The notes beneath the pieces were generated by a model. It ran no database searches and was not told where the DNA came from. It worked only from the letters and a program-made list of their open reading frames with translations. Source: Paraburkholderia tuberum STM678 (GTDB lineage: Bacteria; Pseudomonadota; Gammaproteobacteria; Burkholderiales; Burkholderiaceae). From it: a stretch of DNA of 60,353 nucleotides. The DNA is taken from positions 1 to 60,353 of the forward strand of contig NZ_CADFGP010000047.1 of the NCBI RefSeq assembly GCF_902833905.1, in the 5' to 3' direction. A program made the translations under genes and the position numbers. Below, one piece after another: positions 1 through 9,109 of the stretch. Positions within the stretch are counted from its first letter, which is position 1. The number at the start of each line of letters is the position of its first letter.

Positions 1-1
1 T

Positions 2-91
2 GCTAACACATTGAATACCAGGCCCCGGAAAACACTCGGCTGGAAGACGCCTGCGGAGGCCTTGGACGAATACCTAAAATCTGTTCAATAA
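2..91 (+). CDS. IS30-family transposase, C-terminal end (cut by window edge)
   Basis: The open frame enters from outside the window and ends with RPRKTLGWKTPAEALDEYL before a TAA stop. This is the typical C-terminal tail of IS30-family DDE transposases, which cut and join DNA at the element ends. The sequence that follows, about 97-118 with GTTGCAACGACCGG, is probably the terminal inverted repeat of the element. The IS appears to have landed in the recombinase gene on the other strand just downstream. Only about 29 codons are visible, so the family call rests on this tail. Confidence 0.8.
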   Translation, partial: ANTLNTRPRKTLGWKTPAEALDEYLKSVQ

Positions 92-92
92 T

Positions 93-494
93 CTAGTGTT
101 GCAACGACCGGTTGAATCCGCCCAGTCCACGCAGATCAATAAGGTGCGAACGGTATTGCGAAACGAGTGGGTCGAATCGGCTTGGCTTTGCGACCGGAAC
201 GAAGAGGCCTCGATCGGTTAGGAAGCGTGTTGCCGCTCGCTGCGTGGCGCGGTACAACGTCTCATGCGACCAGGGTGCGAACCAGCGGGACAGCGCAGTC
301 GAGGTAATCGGGAGGCTGGCGCCAGCCGCGACATGGTTATAGGTAAGAACCTCACGGAAACGGTGGACGTGACGCTTCGCACAAGTGCGCGTGTAGCCAC
401 GCTCGACGACCCACGCCGAAAAATTGCGGACTAGCGGTCCTTGCGGGCCGGCAGCATAGCGCCGCCAATCGCGGGGAAAGAGAAATTCCAGCAT
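93..494 (-). pseudogene. Tyrosine recombinase/integrase, N-terminal part, truncated by the IS30 element
   Basis: The ATG at 494 is preceded by a good GGAG ribosome site. The 133-residue product looks like the N-terminal SAM-like DNA-binding domain of phage-type or RIT-type integrases: a start like MLEFLFPRDWRRY, then a helical segment with VERGYTRTCAKRHVHRF. Such proteins normally run past 300 residues with an R-H-R-Y catalytic domain. Here the frame stops inside the probable IS30 terminal repeat, so the catalytic domain is missing and the protein should be inactive as a recombinase. The family call is from overall look, not from catalytic residues. Confidence 0.55.
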
Positions 495-624
495 GTGAAT
501 CTCCCATTCAAGTGAACGGAAGAATCACAGTAGCTCGTTCCAGTTATGTGTAGTACTGCGGCCTCAAAGCCCGAGTGCACCGTGGCCGAGGCGGCCGACT
601 GCACATAACGACGTGCTGCACATG

Positions 625-1135
625 GATCGATGACGAGCAGCCTCGGTCCTATCACCGCGCGATTGAAGAATTCCCGCAAGCGGTTCTGCTGCCGGGCGGC
701 GGCCAGTTGCATCATCAGGTCGGCGGCGGTGATGAACCGCGTCTTGATGCCCGCCTGCGCCGCGCGGTACGCAAGCGAGGTCGCAATGTGTGTCTTGCCG
801 ACCCCGGATGGCCCGAGCAGCACGACATTCTCGGCCCGCTCAATGAACGCCAGACTCGCCAGCTCCTGAATCTGAGCACGCGGTGCGCCGCTGGCGAAGC
901 TGAAGTCGTATTGCTCCAGCGTCTTGATGCCGGGCAGCGCCGCCAGCTTCGTTAGCACCTGACGCTTGCGCTGCTCGCGCGCATCGAGCTCCGCTTGCAG
1001 AAGCTGTTCAAGGAAATCGGCCATACTCGAATCGGTCGTCGCAGTGCGTTGTGCGAGCGGCGCCCAGTCGGTGGCGATGCAGTCCAGCTTCAGCTGTGCA
1101 CACAGTCCGGCAATCCGTTCATGTTGCAGATTCAT
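625..1135 (-). pseudogene. istB: IS21-family helper ATPase IstB, 3' truncated
   Basis: IstB is the AAA+ helper ATPase that directs the IS21 transposase to its target. The visible part has the N-terminal helical region and a clear Walker A (GPSGVGKTHIA) near residue 110. It then reaches the Walker B start (RLLVID) near residue 170, where similarity ends abruptly. The frame runs on to 431 with unrelated sequence. The catalytic acidic residues and sensor regions after Walker B are absent. Its ATG overlaps the end of istA, the usual IS21 arrangement. The remnant cannot support transposition. Confidence 0.8.
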
Positions 1136-2064
1136 GCTGCGACCTCCAGCAACGCGTCGTATACCGCCAGCGGATGCTGCAGGCTCTCACGCGGCAGCAC
1201 GCGACGGTTGTCCGGCACAGCAAGCGCAGGTGCTTGCGCCGGCAACGGCAGAAGCGCCGCCTGCTCGGCAGCAAGCCTCACTGCCGGCCGCTCGCCCGTC
1301 GTCGCATGACGGCGCGTGTTGGCAACCTCCGCCAGCCATCGACCGATATGCGCGTTGGCGGCCTCTACATCCAGCCTCAAGCCCGATGACCTGAGCGTCG
1401 CGGCAAGCGGCACAACGAAGCTCTCCTTCAGATAGCGGTTGAACCGTTCGACCTTGCCCTTGGTCTTGGCGCGATACGGGCGACACACCTTCGGCGTGAA
1501 GCCGTAAGTCTCAGCCAGCGCAAGCAGCTGTGGGTTCCAGCGATGCTCGCCTTCGCCGAATGCATCGCGCTCGATGACCACCGACTTCGCGTTGTCGAAC
1601 AGCACATGCTCCGGCGTGCCGCCGAAGTAGACGAGCGCCTCACGTAGGCATTCGCACAGTGTCGCGGCATCCTCACGCGCGGTGAACCGAACGAAGCTCG
1701 CGCGGCTGTAACCCATCGTCGCGACCAGCGCGAGCAATGGCTCGCGTCCTCGCCGGATAACCGTGAAATCGGCTTGCATCTGCTTGCCGGGCGCGGTCTC
1801 GAAGCGCACCACTGGCTCGGCTTCAGAACGCTTGTGGGGCACCAGAAACGCCTTGAGCTGACTGATGCCACCTTCGTATCCCGCCTCCTGCAATTCGCGT
1901 AGCAGAACCGTTGCCGGAATCCAGTGCGGCCGCGCGGCGGCGACGCGCTCCAGCAGATAGTCCTTGAACGGGTCGAGCTTCGTTGCTCGCGGCTCACGCT
2001 GGCTATAACGGCTTGCCTGCTCGTTCCTCAGATAGCGTCGCACGGTGTTGCGCGATAAACCTGT
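1132..2064 (-). pseudogene. istA: IS21-family transposase IstA, 5' truncated
   Basis: This is a DDE transposase of the IS21 family. The frame begins within the HTH (GLSRNTVRRYLR), carries the DDE core (motifs QMQADFTV, LFDNAKS and KGKVERFNRYLKESF) and ends in the C-terminal DNA-binding tail. About 30 N-terminal residues that normally hold the start and first helix are missing. The break is near 2064, where unrelated sequence coding on the opposite strand begins. With both istA and istB broken, this copy is dead. Confidence 0.8.
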
Positions 2065-2363
2065 TTTCCGCCGCGAATTACGACAAGTACTGCGCCTTGA
2101 AGCAATACGGTGCGCCGAAGAAAGAATACGCGCCCCTGCTCAACTCGATGACCGGGCTCATGATCGTTGAATTCCGCAAGTTTGCCGACGGTCAATTTCA
2201 GACCATGCCGTACGCCGGCAATCCCGTCCCGTGCGATGGCTGGTATCAGATCCTGCAACTCCCGTTTCCGCCCTTCAAGGTGATTCGGGCCGCGGCGCGC
2301 GTTCTTTGGCGCAGCGGGCGAGAATTTTCCAAACTTGGACATGCTGACCTCTGTTTTTGGTGA
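2065..2363 (+). pseudogene. Unrecognised gene, 5' truncated at the IS21 junction
   Basis: Beginning right at the IS21 junction, one frame reads about 99 residues rich in aromatic residues (YDKYCALKQYGAPKKEY, then CDGWYQILQLPFPPF) to a TGA at 2361-2363. The third codon positions are mostly G or C, unlike the alternative frame on the opposite strand, so this strand is preferred. No start codon belongs to it and I do not recognise a family. It is probably the tail of a gene interrupted when the IS21 copy arrived. Confidence 0.35.
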
Positions 2364-3385
2364 GCCGGGCACTCTCTCGTAGGTGTCACGGCAACAGTTA
2401 AAGCGAGATAGCTACTCGCCGTTGCCGAGGCAACGACACGCTTCTACCTCCTCGCTGCCTCTGTCCCTGTCTCGCATCAGGTTCAGCTTTCGCCGCCTCC
2501 GGAGAGATTGGCGCGGGCTCCAGCTTGCCCGTACAACGGTTGTGGACTTAGACCGTGAGTTCGGTGGGTCTTTAGAAGATGCGTTTCGGAGGGCCTGCTC
2601 TTAGTCCAGTTTCAGCCAATCCGCCCGGTCCTTACGGGTGCCGGGTTACCGAGCCTAAGCTCGGCGTGGACTCCTTTTGTAGCGGTGGAGACGAACCGAC
2701 GCGCATCCCATTGCCGTGATGGCCTGGGTGAAGGTAGCGCGCGTACCTGGGTTCATGTGCCCTGCCCGTGTGCCGGGTAGGGGTAGCCCTCCGCCTGTCT
2801 GTCGCTTAGCGATGAGTCAGCGGCCCGTCGTGTGGACGGCAAAGGCTTCTTGGTGCGGGGATTTGATGTGCGAATCCGATTTTCCAAAAGTCTTCGGTAA
2901 GTTTCGGGTACCGCTCCGGAAGCCGCATCCGGTAAGGATTCCGCCTTACCTCAGTCTCGGATAGATCTCGGATCCGACTGAGTTTTTAAAAAAACGCCGT
3001 GAGGCGTTTGGCACTTCTGTTTTCATTGAGACCGTGACATTTCAACGATCTCTTGGGGTGCCCTCTCGCGAGAGTTCGGGCTGCCGCAGTGGCGGCTTGG
3101 CTGTTCCGTGCGGCCGGTGGAGGTGTCCAATCGACTCGCTGGGCAGAAGTTAAGCACATCGCATGAATGTGCGCAAGTGGTTGGTAGTCCTCGGAGACCC
3201 TTCGATCTGCAGGATCGGGGACGTTTCAACGAATCCAATCGATCGCAGAAGCCGTGAGAGAACCGACACTAGCCACCGGAACCGGCCTTATTGCTGTCTC
3301 CACTCAGTCGAATGGTGCGTGAAAAGATATGACTCTCACGGGTTTGCAGTCCCGCGGACCGCAGAAACTACTCGTTGTTCGCTAC
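2364..3385. other. Non-coding stretch between mobile-element debris and the stb-like array
   Basis: About 1 kb with only short, unconvincing frames. It contains a 7-bp-arm hairpin at 2931-2950 (GGTAAGG/CCTTACC) and a terminator for the minus strand near 2984-3009. Its position next to a stb/tra-like operon makes it the place to look for an oriT, but I could not identify a nick site with confidence. Confidence 0.4.
2984..3009 (-). terminator. Rho-independent terminator reading leftward
   Basis: On the minus strand the sequence reads AAACGCC-TCAC-GGCGTTT followed by a run of T. The stem is a perfect 7 bp with a 4-nt loop. No clear minus-strand gene lies just upstream of it, so it may have lost its gene. 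Confidence 0.6.
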
Positions 3386-3610
3386 TGAGGCATTTTGCGG
3401 TAGTCCCTTAGGTAGTCTGCCCTAGTTTTAGGTAGCTTGAGGTACTCGTAGGGGTATGTTGAGGTAGTTTGCGGACGTTTGCTGCACTCATTGAGGTACG
3501 TTGACGTAGGTTGAGGTAGGGGTTGCTGTATTTAGCGGCATACTCAGGTAACGGTTGAGGTAGTGATTGAGGTACCCATTGCGGTACCGATTGAGGCACT
3601 GGTCGAGCCA
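3386..3610 (+). repeat. Phased array of about 19 degenerate TGAGGTA repeats (stb/centromere-like)
   Basis: Copies and near-copies of TGAGGTA occur at 3386, 3396, 3408, 3428, 3438, 3450, 3460, 3470, 3480, 3492, 3502, 3512, 3524, 3534, 3544, 3556, 3568, 3580 and 3592. A last degenerate unit lies near 3603. Spacing is almost always 10 or 12 bp, so the motifs recur on roughly one face of the helix. The array lies about 220 bp upstream of a DNA-binding protein gene and a StbB-like ATPase gene. In plasmid R388, StbA binds direct repeats in the same relative place, so this is likely the operator and stability site of the operon. Confidence 0.75.
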
Positions 3611-3829
3611 GCGTGTGGGGGTTGAGCGTGCACGAGGAACTGGCGTGTGCCAGTAGCCCATGGCGTAGATGGGCGCAGACAAGGCGCGATCCCGGGGAGC
3701 GATCCGGTCCCCAAAGGCGATGCGAACGGAAGCGCGCCGAAGCCGCAGAGAGGCGATTGGATGTGTCAGCTCGTCGTGTCGCCGCTGGTATCGCTCGCGG
3801 CCACTTAAATGAAATTTGAGATCACAGTT

Positions 3830-4453
3830 ATGTCTGAAAGTGCTGCGCTCGATCCTGAAGTGTTCTTGCGGAAGAAGGCTCCCAGATCAAAGCTGCAGGT
3901 CCACGAGGACCTCATCCGCGACTTGATAGCGAAGGGGTTCAGCGCGTACATGGTCTGGCGCTACCTCGTGGAGGTGCGCAATCTCAAGGTCTGTGAAAAT
4001 ACTGTCCGTACGTTCACGAAAAAGCTCCGAGTGGAACGGGCGAGCGGAGCACGGCAGCAGCAGGCTACAAGCAAGGACACCGAAAATTCGACGTTCCAGA
4101 CCGACGCGGGCGGTCAGGAGGTTGCAACCCGTCCAATGGTGAGGGCCCAGCTAAAGGACGCAGCCTTCCTCGCAACCGATCCAACAATCGATAGCGCGAC
4201 ACAAGACTTGCTATCGAGATCCTTTGAACAGGACCCGAGTCCGGCGGCCGCAGCGAATGACGCCCCTGTTACCTCAACATTTCCCAGCAAAGACGAAACG
4301 TGGGGTTCGAAAATAAGCACACCCGAGTCCAGTGCGATTGCACCTGGGCCAGACGTTATAAAGAAGTTCGACCCTAACGACCGTAGATTTATCGAGGAAG
4401 AGTATGCCCTCAGGTGGGGCCGGCGGCCACGCACAAAGCCAGACACGCAGTAA
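3830..4453 (+). CDS. StbA/TraK-like DNA-binding protein
   Basis: This is the first gene of a three-gene operon downstream of the phased repeat array. Its N-terminal half contains a helix-turn-helix-like segment (about residues 20-65: LIRDLIAKGFSAYMVWRYL, then NTVRTFTKKLR), and the C-terminal half is polar and low in structure. By position and shape it corresponds to StbA of R388-type plasmids or TraK of IncP plasmids, which bind repeats beside the origin of transfer. I chose ATG 3830 (MSESAALDPE), which resembles related N-termini. ATG 3809 is possible and adds 7 residues. The repeat array is its likely binding site and autoregulatory operator, which is inferred. Confidence 0.6.
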   Translation: MSESAALDPEVFLRKKAPRSKLQVHEDLIRDLIAKGFSAYMVWRYLVEVRNLKVCENTVRTFTKKLRVERASGARQQQATSKDTENSTFQTDAGGQEVATRPMVRAQLKDAAFLATDPTIDSATQDLLSRSFEQDPSPAAAANDAPVTSTFPSKDETWGSKISTPESSAIAPGPDVIKKFDPNDRRFIEEEYALRWGRRPRTKPDTQ

Positions 4454-4475
4454 TTCAACGAAAAGGGAAAGAAAG

Positions 4476-5279
4476 ATGAGTGAAGTCCAGCAGCGACCCA
4501 ATGAGGTGACGGCTCAAGCCGTAGCAAAGACGTTAGCGGGCAAGATCGCGATCCTTGTTACAGGTCAGGTCGGAATGACCGGAAAAAGTACCGTCTCGGC
4601 GAACGTGTTGCACCCTCGCCTCGGCGGACGGCTTTTCTCGGTTGACTCAGTAAACCAGGATGCGAAGCAATATGGGGCCGAGGTCGAGGCCATATTTGCC
4701 GCCGATCTCCATGAGATGCGGGTCGAGATGTTGCGGACGAGTGAGCCGATCGTCGTGGACCTCGGCGCCTCTGACTTCACCACGTTTGTGCAGCAGATGG
4801 CCGCCGCGAATATGGCGCGGCCGTTCAACTATGTTGTTATCGTTACGGACACAAGTCGCCGTGGTCAGGAGGAAGCCATCGGCACGTACGAGACCCTTTG
4901 CAGACTCGGTATGCCCACGGACAGGTTCCGCTTCGTACTCAACAAGGCGACCATCGGCGCCCGTGATCGTGCGATTCATCAGCAGTTCCCTGTCCTTTTC
5001 GCATACAAGCGGGCGAATCCCAATTTCCCGCTCAACGAAAATTGCTACTTGCCGGATCACGGCCTGTTTCGCGCTCTTCATGAGAGTGGCCAGACCTTTA
5101 AGGAGGCCCTCAACGACAGGACTGGTTACGACCCGTTGATTACCACGGCCGACCTTGAGGGCGACGATGCTACTGCGATTACGCTGAGCCGTAAGGCCCT
5201 CGCCCAGGCGCTGGCAGCAAGCATGGAGGAGTACTTCGAGCACGCCTACAAGGAACTCGATATCCAGCCCAAACGATGA
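4476..5279 (+). CDS. StbB/TraL-like P-loop ATPase
   Basis: The 267-residue product opens with a Walker A (TGQVGMTGKST, near residues 30-40) and continues with ParA/MinD-like features, including a Walker B-like hydrophobic strand and aspartate (PIVVDLGASDF) near residue 95. It matches the StbB (R388) and TraL (IncP) group of plasmid ATPases involved in subcellular plasmid positioning and conjugation. The gene starts 22 bp after the StbA-like gene and its stop overlaps the next start (ATGA). ParA and ParB lie 12 kb away, so this is a second, separate positioning ATPase on the same replicon. Confidence 0.65.
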   Translation: MSEVQQRPNEVTAQAVAKTLAGKIAILVTGQVGMTGKSTVSANVLHPRLGGRLFSVDSVNQDAKQYGAEVEAIFAADLHEMRVEMLRTSEPIVVDLGASDFTTFVQQMAAANMARPFNYVVIVTDTSRRGQEEAIGTYETLCRLGMPTDRFRFVLNKATIGARDRAIHQQFPVLFAYKRANPNFPLNENCYLPDHGLFRALHESGQTFKEALNDRTGYDPLITTADLEGDDATAITLSRKALAQALAASMEEYFEHAYKELDIQPKR

Positions 5280-5920
5280 TCCATAAATTTCCCCCAGTGG
5301 AATTATTCCCCGACGATGACCTGGCGCCCGTAACGGCCGAATCGATGCGCTACGTGTACCAGTTAAGGCGTGTCAATCGGGTCGTGATTGGCCTGCGGGA
5401 ACTAGATGGCTCCTTGGGTGAAAAAATTGGCGTGGCGACCGGCCTGCTGGTGCCGGTCACCGCGAAACTCGCCGAAACCTACGAGGCGCTCGAAAAGAAC
5501 ACCACGGAACTTGCGGAACAACGTGCACGGCAAGAGGCCCTGATCGAGACCGTGAAGGCCCTTGAGGCACGCTTGCCCGATCCGAAGAGGGTACGCCATG
5601 AGATCCAGGGCGACCTTTGGCAAGTGATGGAACCGCAGGTTGTCCAACTCGTTGCGGACCTCGGGGTTGCGCTCGGTGCGCAGGCGCGTGAGGCTGGCGC
5701 CAGATTGGCGGAGGCATCTCAGAGGGGCTATATGGCGCCAGCGCAGCCGGAGGAAGGCTCGCCGCTATGGGATCGGCTACGCTATCGCAAGGAGCGGATC
5801 GCGTACCGGCTTAAGAACTTCGCGGCGGACTGGCTCGCGGTGACGCAGTTAGTTGGTGTTGCCGCTCTCACCGTTATCGCGTTTTGCCAGTTCGTCTTCA
5901 TCACGCATCGCCCTCTCTGA
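5276..5920 (+). CDS. StbC/TraM-like coiled-coil membrane protein
   Basis: The 214-residue product overlaps the ATPase gene by 4 bp, which implies translational coupling. A central region of about residues 65-105 is rich in E, A, K and L (EALEKNTTELAEQRARQE) and should form a coiled coil. A single hydrophobic helix sits at the extreme C-terminus, about residues 190-210, placing the bulk in the cytoplasm as a tail-anchored protein. The layout fits TraM of IncP plasmids and the third stb gene. The exact family is uncertain; the operon context carries the call. Confidence 0.5.
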   Translation: MIHKFPPVELFPDDDLAPVTAESMRYVYQLRRVNRVVIGLRELDGSLGEKIGVATGLLVPVTAKLAETYEALEKNTTELAEQRARQEALIETVKALEARLPDPKRVRHEIQGDLWQVMEPQVVQLVADLGVALGAQAREAGARLAEASQRGYMAPAQPEEGSPLWDRLRYRKERIAYRLKNFAADWLAVTQLVGVAALTVIAFCQFVFITHRPL

Positions 5921-6261
5921 GTGCGGAACCGGGCCCGACTACGCACCCTCACCGTTTTTCGCACCCCCTCGTTTTCCCCCTGTAGCCGGCCTGCTCTTCT
6001 CCTCGACAAGCTGGAAACGTGCGCGCAATTCAGCGGACTCCCAGTCTCAGACTGAGACAGCCACCCATTGAAAATTCAATGACTTACGGCGCGGTTTTGC
6101 GGCGAAAACGGGAATTCGGAGCGGGAACGACGTGGCTAACGGTATTTTCTGGTTCACTCGCCGACAGCAGTCCGAAATTTTTTTTGGGAAAACGCTCTTA
6201 AATTAACGCCCATTTGCACGATAACCGACCTTGAGCAGCGCGATTTGGGCCCCGTTGAATA

Positions 6262-6399
6262 TTCCACGCCAAAGTGAACAGGAATTCGACGGCAAAAAGA
6301 ACACGAATTCCACGGCAAAGTTAATGCCGATTCCCCGGCAAAAAGAACAGGGTTTCCACGCCATCGCGAACAGGAATTCGGGGTGGCGGCGACGCGGGT
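6262..6399 (+). repeat. Six 23-bp tandem repeats at the end of an IS21-family element
   Basis: Units starting at 6262, 6285, 6308, 6331, 6354 and 6377 share a core like TTCCACGGCAAAAAGAACAG and recur exactly every 23 bp. They sit just upstream of an istA start. IS21-family elements are known for multiple repeated transposase-binding sites near their ends, and this block is the left end of the second IS21 copy in the window. The distance from the last unit to the istA ATG is about 40 bp. Confidence 0.7.
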
Positions 6400-6438
6400 C
6401 AACGGTGGAACGATCGACGGTTTTGTCGGGAGTGCCGA

Positions 6439-6759
6439 ATGGCAAATGTCAGGTTGACCATGCGCAAAATCAGGGAAGTGCTGCGGCTGCATTTCGAGTG
6501 CGACCGCAACCAGAGGGAGATCGCCGACGCGGTCGGCGCCTCGAAAACAACGGTGTGGCATTACCTGCGCCGCACGCGGCTGGCAGGGCTGGGCTGGCCG
6601 CTGCCAGCGGAACTGCTGACGGACGACGCGTCGCTCGAGGCGAGGCTGTATCCGCCGCCGGCGCGGCGCGAGCCAACGCGCGGCATGCCGGACTGGCCGA
6701 CGGTGCATCGCGAGATCGGCAGGAAAGGCGTCACGCTTGATCTGCTGTGGCAGGAATAA
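6439..6759 (+). pseudogene. istA: IS21-family transposase IstA, N-terminal part only
   Basis: The 106-residue product begins with a clear HTH (residues about 8-45: MRKIREVLRLHF, NQREIADAVGASKTTVW). It continues to MPDWPTVHREIGRKGVTLDLLWQE, where IstA proteins normally run on into the DDE domain. A stop at 6757-6759 and unrelated downstream sequence leave no catalytic core. It differs from the IstA at 1132-2064, so two different IS21-type elements have decayed here. The 23-bp repeats upstream belong to it. Confidence 0.75.
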
Positions 6760-7388
6760 CCGCTTCATCCTGGAGTTCCGTGCCGCCCTACTTCGTCACG
6801 TCATTTCTGGGGAAGGCTGCGGGACCTGCGGACGGCATTTCTTGTCAGCGCCGAATTTTGATCCGATCTCCGTCATGGTCCGGGTCCGGGATCCGGACAA
6901 TGCGGCACATGTTCAATGGCCGTTGATTCGATACCCATGCGGATTCGAATCAAAAAGGTCGGCGGCATATCGATGTGAATGACTCGGCAAGACAGAACAG
7001 GTCTTGCGTCTCAATCCTTGCTGTTGAGCAGCGACGTCTGTTCATCTAGCGAGCTTCCAGGCGACAGCAAAGGCAAGACCGCTGAACATATCGATCTCGT
7101 CACCCAATCGCGCCCCTGGGACCGATGCTCCCTGGAACTCGCGACTTGTTGGGGCAGACGTGCCGCCTGCCTCACGACTGCAAGTTCAGCACACAGGCGG
7201 TGCTGGCGGACGCGCCGCACTCGCCGCTCACCGATGTTGGTGTGTGAAGTTTGCATACACCTTGCCCTTGAACTGGCCGCAGCTAATATGGGGAGTCAAC
7301 CGGCCGGCACCACGCCGCAAGCAGGTCTGTATCTCAGGTAAGACGTGCGAATCGAGTTCCGGGCGACATTCCTTTACAGGAGCCTGCA
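6760..7388. other. Stretch without a convincing gene
   Basis: Short frames only, with no family signature. The first few dozen bases may be residual IS21 or target sequence. I see no strong terminator, RNA gene or repeat. Confidence 0.4.
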
Positions 7389-7646
7389 ATGAAAAGACGA
7401 AAACAAAAGCATCCCACCCCGCACCCCGACGAGACATCGGAAGAGCTTCGCGCACGCCTGCGACGGATCGCCGACGCCACACGTGAACAGGCCATGCAGC
7501 CTGCAACCGTCCCGTTCCCCGAACACGTGACCGTACTCGCCGGACCGCTTCGCAAGGTCCGCAAGAAAACGACTGACGCACCTAGTCACTCCGGGCGCGA
7601 CGGCAGTAGCGACCCGGGAATGGACGATCAGGAACAGCGGAAGTGA
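7389..7646 (+). CDS. Small hydrophilic protein of unknown function
   Basis: An 85-residue frame begins at ATG 7389 with an AGGAG site 7 bases upstream, which supports it being translated. The product is highly charged and basic at the N-terminus (MKRRKQKHPTPHPDE), with a short helical stretch (ELRARLRRIADATREQ) and no membrane segment or known domain. It stands alone between non-coding stretches. I do not recognise it. Confidence 0.5.
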   Translation: MKRRKQKHPTPHPDETSEELRARLRRIADATREQAMQPATVPFPEHVTVLAGPLRKVRKKTTDAPSHSGRDGSSDPGMDDQEQRK

Positions 7647-8526
7647 AAGACGCCCCTTCCAGTGCAGGCAAGACCTGAACTGCACGCGCAGAGGTCGCGA
7701 TGGGACAAACGACGTCGAGCATGAGGCCTTCTTTTCCACCCGGCGATGATCGATCGCCGAGTCGAAAACCAATCACCCGAGTGTCGCTCGATCGCGTTAA
7801 TCCCCCCCGGGCCCAATGCGGGGGCTCTAACTTCCATAAGCGAGCCGTGGTCGCTCACGTGCGAGCCCGGGGGTTGTGGCGCATTTCGCCCCGATAAACT
7901 AGGACGGAAGGGGCACGTTACGTACTGACCAGCGCACATGCAACGTGTGCGCTTTCTCCTGAAGGTAACCACATCCCATGGACGGCAACCTTGCCGTCGC
8001 ACCGTTTCCATTTTCGTCTCCCGGGACGGAACCTCACGGCCTTTGTGACACGAGCTTGAGCGCCCCCATCGCGTGACGTCACCATCGCGACCCGCGGTTT
8101 GAACATCGACCAAACGGATGAGCACGCTTCATGCGGTTGCCCGTGGCGAACTCACTTGTGTATTCAGCCTGTCCCGCTATCACGTCTGGCCGGCGCTGTC
8201 GCTGACGTTCCGGCGTGACCATTCGTGCAACCGATCGGCTTCCCGGAGGCAATGCATGAAGAATTCGGTTGCTCCTCACTGATGGCGTGTTACGGAACCA
8301 GCCCCCTCTTCCTTTTACGCACTGCTGTATCCCGGGTCGTTCGCCCGGTGCGACTTGCGCTCCGAGAATCCCGTGAGAAGCTGAATCAGTCACCAACGCC
8401 AATCGTGGAATTGTGTGACGGGCCAACCGCCGCAGTCAGCGGGTACGGTTTCGCTCTCGCTGGACAGTGCAGGCGGCCCGAAGTGGGCGAACGCTGCGTT
8501 AACATTTAAATTTGGAGTGCACATCA
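7647..8526. other. Stretch of 880 bases without a convincing gene
   Basis: Several overlapping frames exist on both strands but none has a good start site or protein-like composition. No RNA gene or clear repeat was recognised. The last part (about 8495-8526) leads into the small frame at 8527 and includes an AT-rich ATTTAAATTTGGAG that may serve as its leader. Confidence 0.35.
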
Positions 8527-8646
8527 ATGAACAAAAAAAGCAGGCTCTGGAAAATCGCTGTCGATGAGGCGCGTGGCTTTTTTTTCGACGTCCTTGATCC
8601 CCTCATCAGGCTCGCCAAGTGGATACGCCGTCGCGACAGGAAGTAA
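8527..8646 (+). CDS. 39-residue basic protein of unknown function
   Basis: A short frame starts at ATG 8527 behind a GGAG about 10 bases upstream. It encodes MNKKSRLWKIAVDEARGF, a short hydrophobic-aromatic centre, and a basic end (KWIRRRDRK). Basic flanks with an amphipathic centre could suit a peptide that binds nucleic acid or membrane. That is speculation; the evidence is the ribosome site and the clean frame. Confidence 0.35.
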   Translation: MNKKSRLWKIAVDEARGFFFDVLDPLIRLAKWIRRRDRK

Positions 8647-8694
8647 GCGCACCGCAACTCCGAATCGATAGATAACGCCTTCCTGAGTCCATTA

Positions 8695-8982
8695 ATGAAA
8701 ATTCGCCGGTTTACTTTCAAACCAAATGGGAGCTCCGTGACTCGCATCTCGAGCCGACGGATGACGATCTACATACCCGACGAGGTCCCCATCGAAGTTA
8801 TCCAGCTTTGGCTCGCCCGCCTGACGGTTCCCCTGAAAGGGCGGCTGTCAACGCTGCGCCACGTGCACAGGCGTGAAACCCGAAGAAAGCGCGCTCCGGT
8901 TTGCCGATTGAAACGGCGCCGCATCCGGCGCAGGCGCGTCCACGTGCGGGTACGCTTCTGGCGACACGAGGCCGCCCGTTAA
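8695..8982 (+). CDS. Arginine-rich 95-residue protein of unknown function
   Basis: Starts at ATG 8695 with only a weak upstream site. The N-terminal half (MKIRRFTFKPNG to LWLARLTVPL) looks protein-like, while the C-terminal half is extremely rich in R (KRRRIRRRRVHVRVRF) and might be a nucleic-acid-binding tail or simply a reading of GC-rich non-coding DNA. It lies just upstream of the double-AAA gene on the same strand and could belong to the same transcript. Function unknown. Confidence 0.3.
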   Translation: MKIRRFTFKPNGSSVTRISSRRMTIYIPDEVPIEVIQLWLARLTVPLKGRLSTLRHVHRRETRRKRAPVCRLKRRRIRRRRVHVRVRFWRHEAAR

Positions 8983-9109
8983 ACGTGACCCGTGGCGTTT
9001 CCGCTGCTCGCAGTCGACTTGCATCGCGAGAGACGGGGCACACACTGCAATGGAATGACCCCGGACGGCAAACTTCGTGTCGCCCGGAACTCTTCTCCTG
9101 GAATTTGTC

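Noticed and set aside
3386..3610. Reading the repeat array as CRISPR
   Set aside because: Units are 7 bp with 3-5 bp between them, degenerate, and there are no spacers of 25-40 bp or cas genes.
3408..3682. Two short minus-strand frames with repeated YLN/PQ units
   Set aside because: They are simply translations of the phased DNA repeat array and have no start signal.
7628..8125. 165-residue minus-strand frame
   Set aside because: No start site, biased composition and no similarity to anything recognised; left as non-coding.
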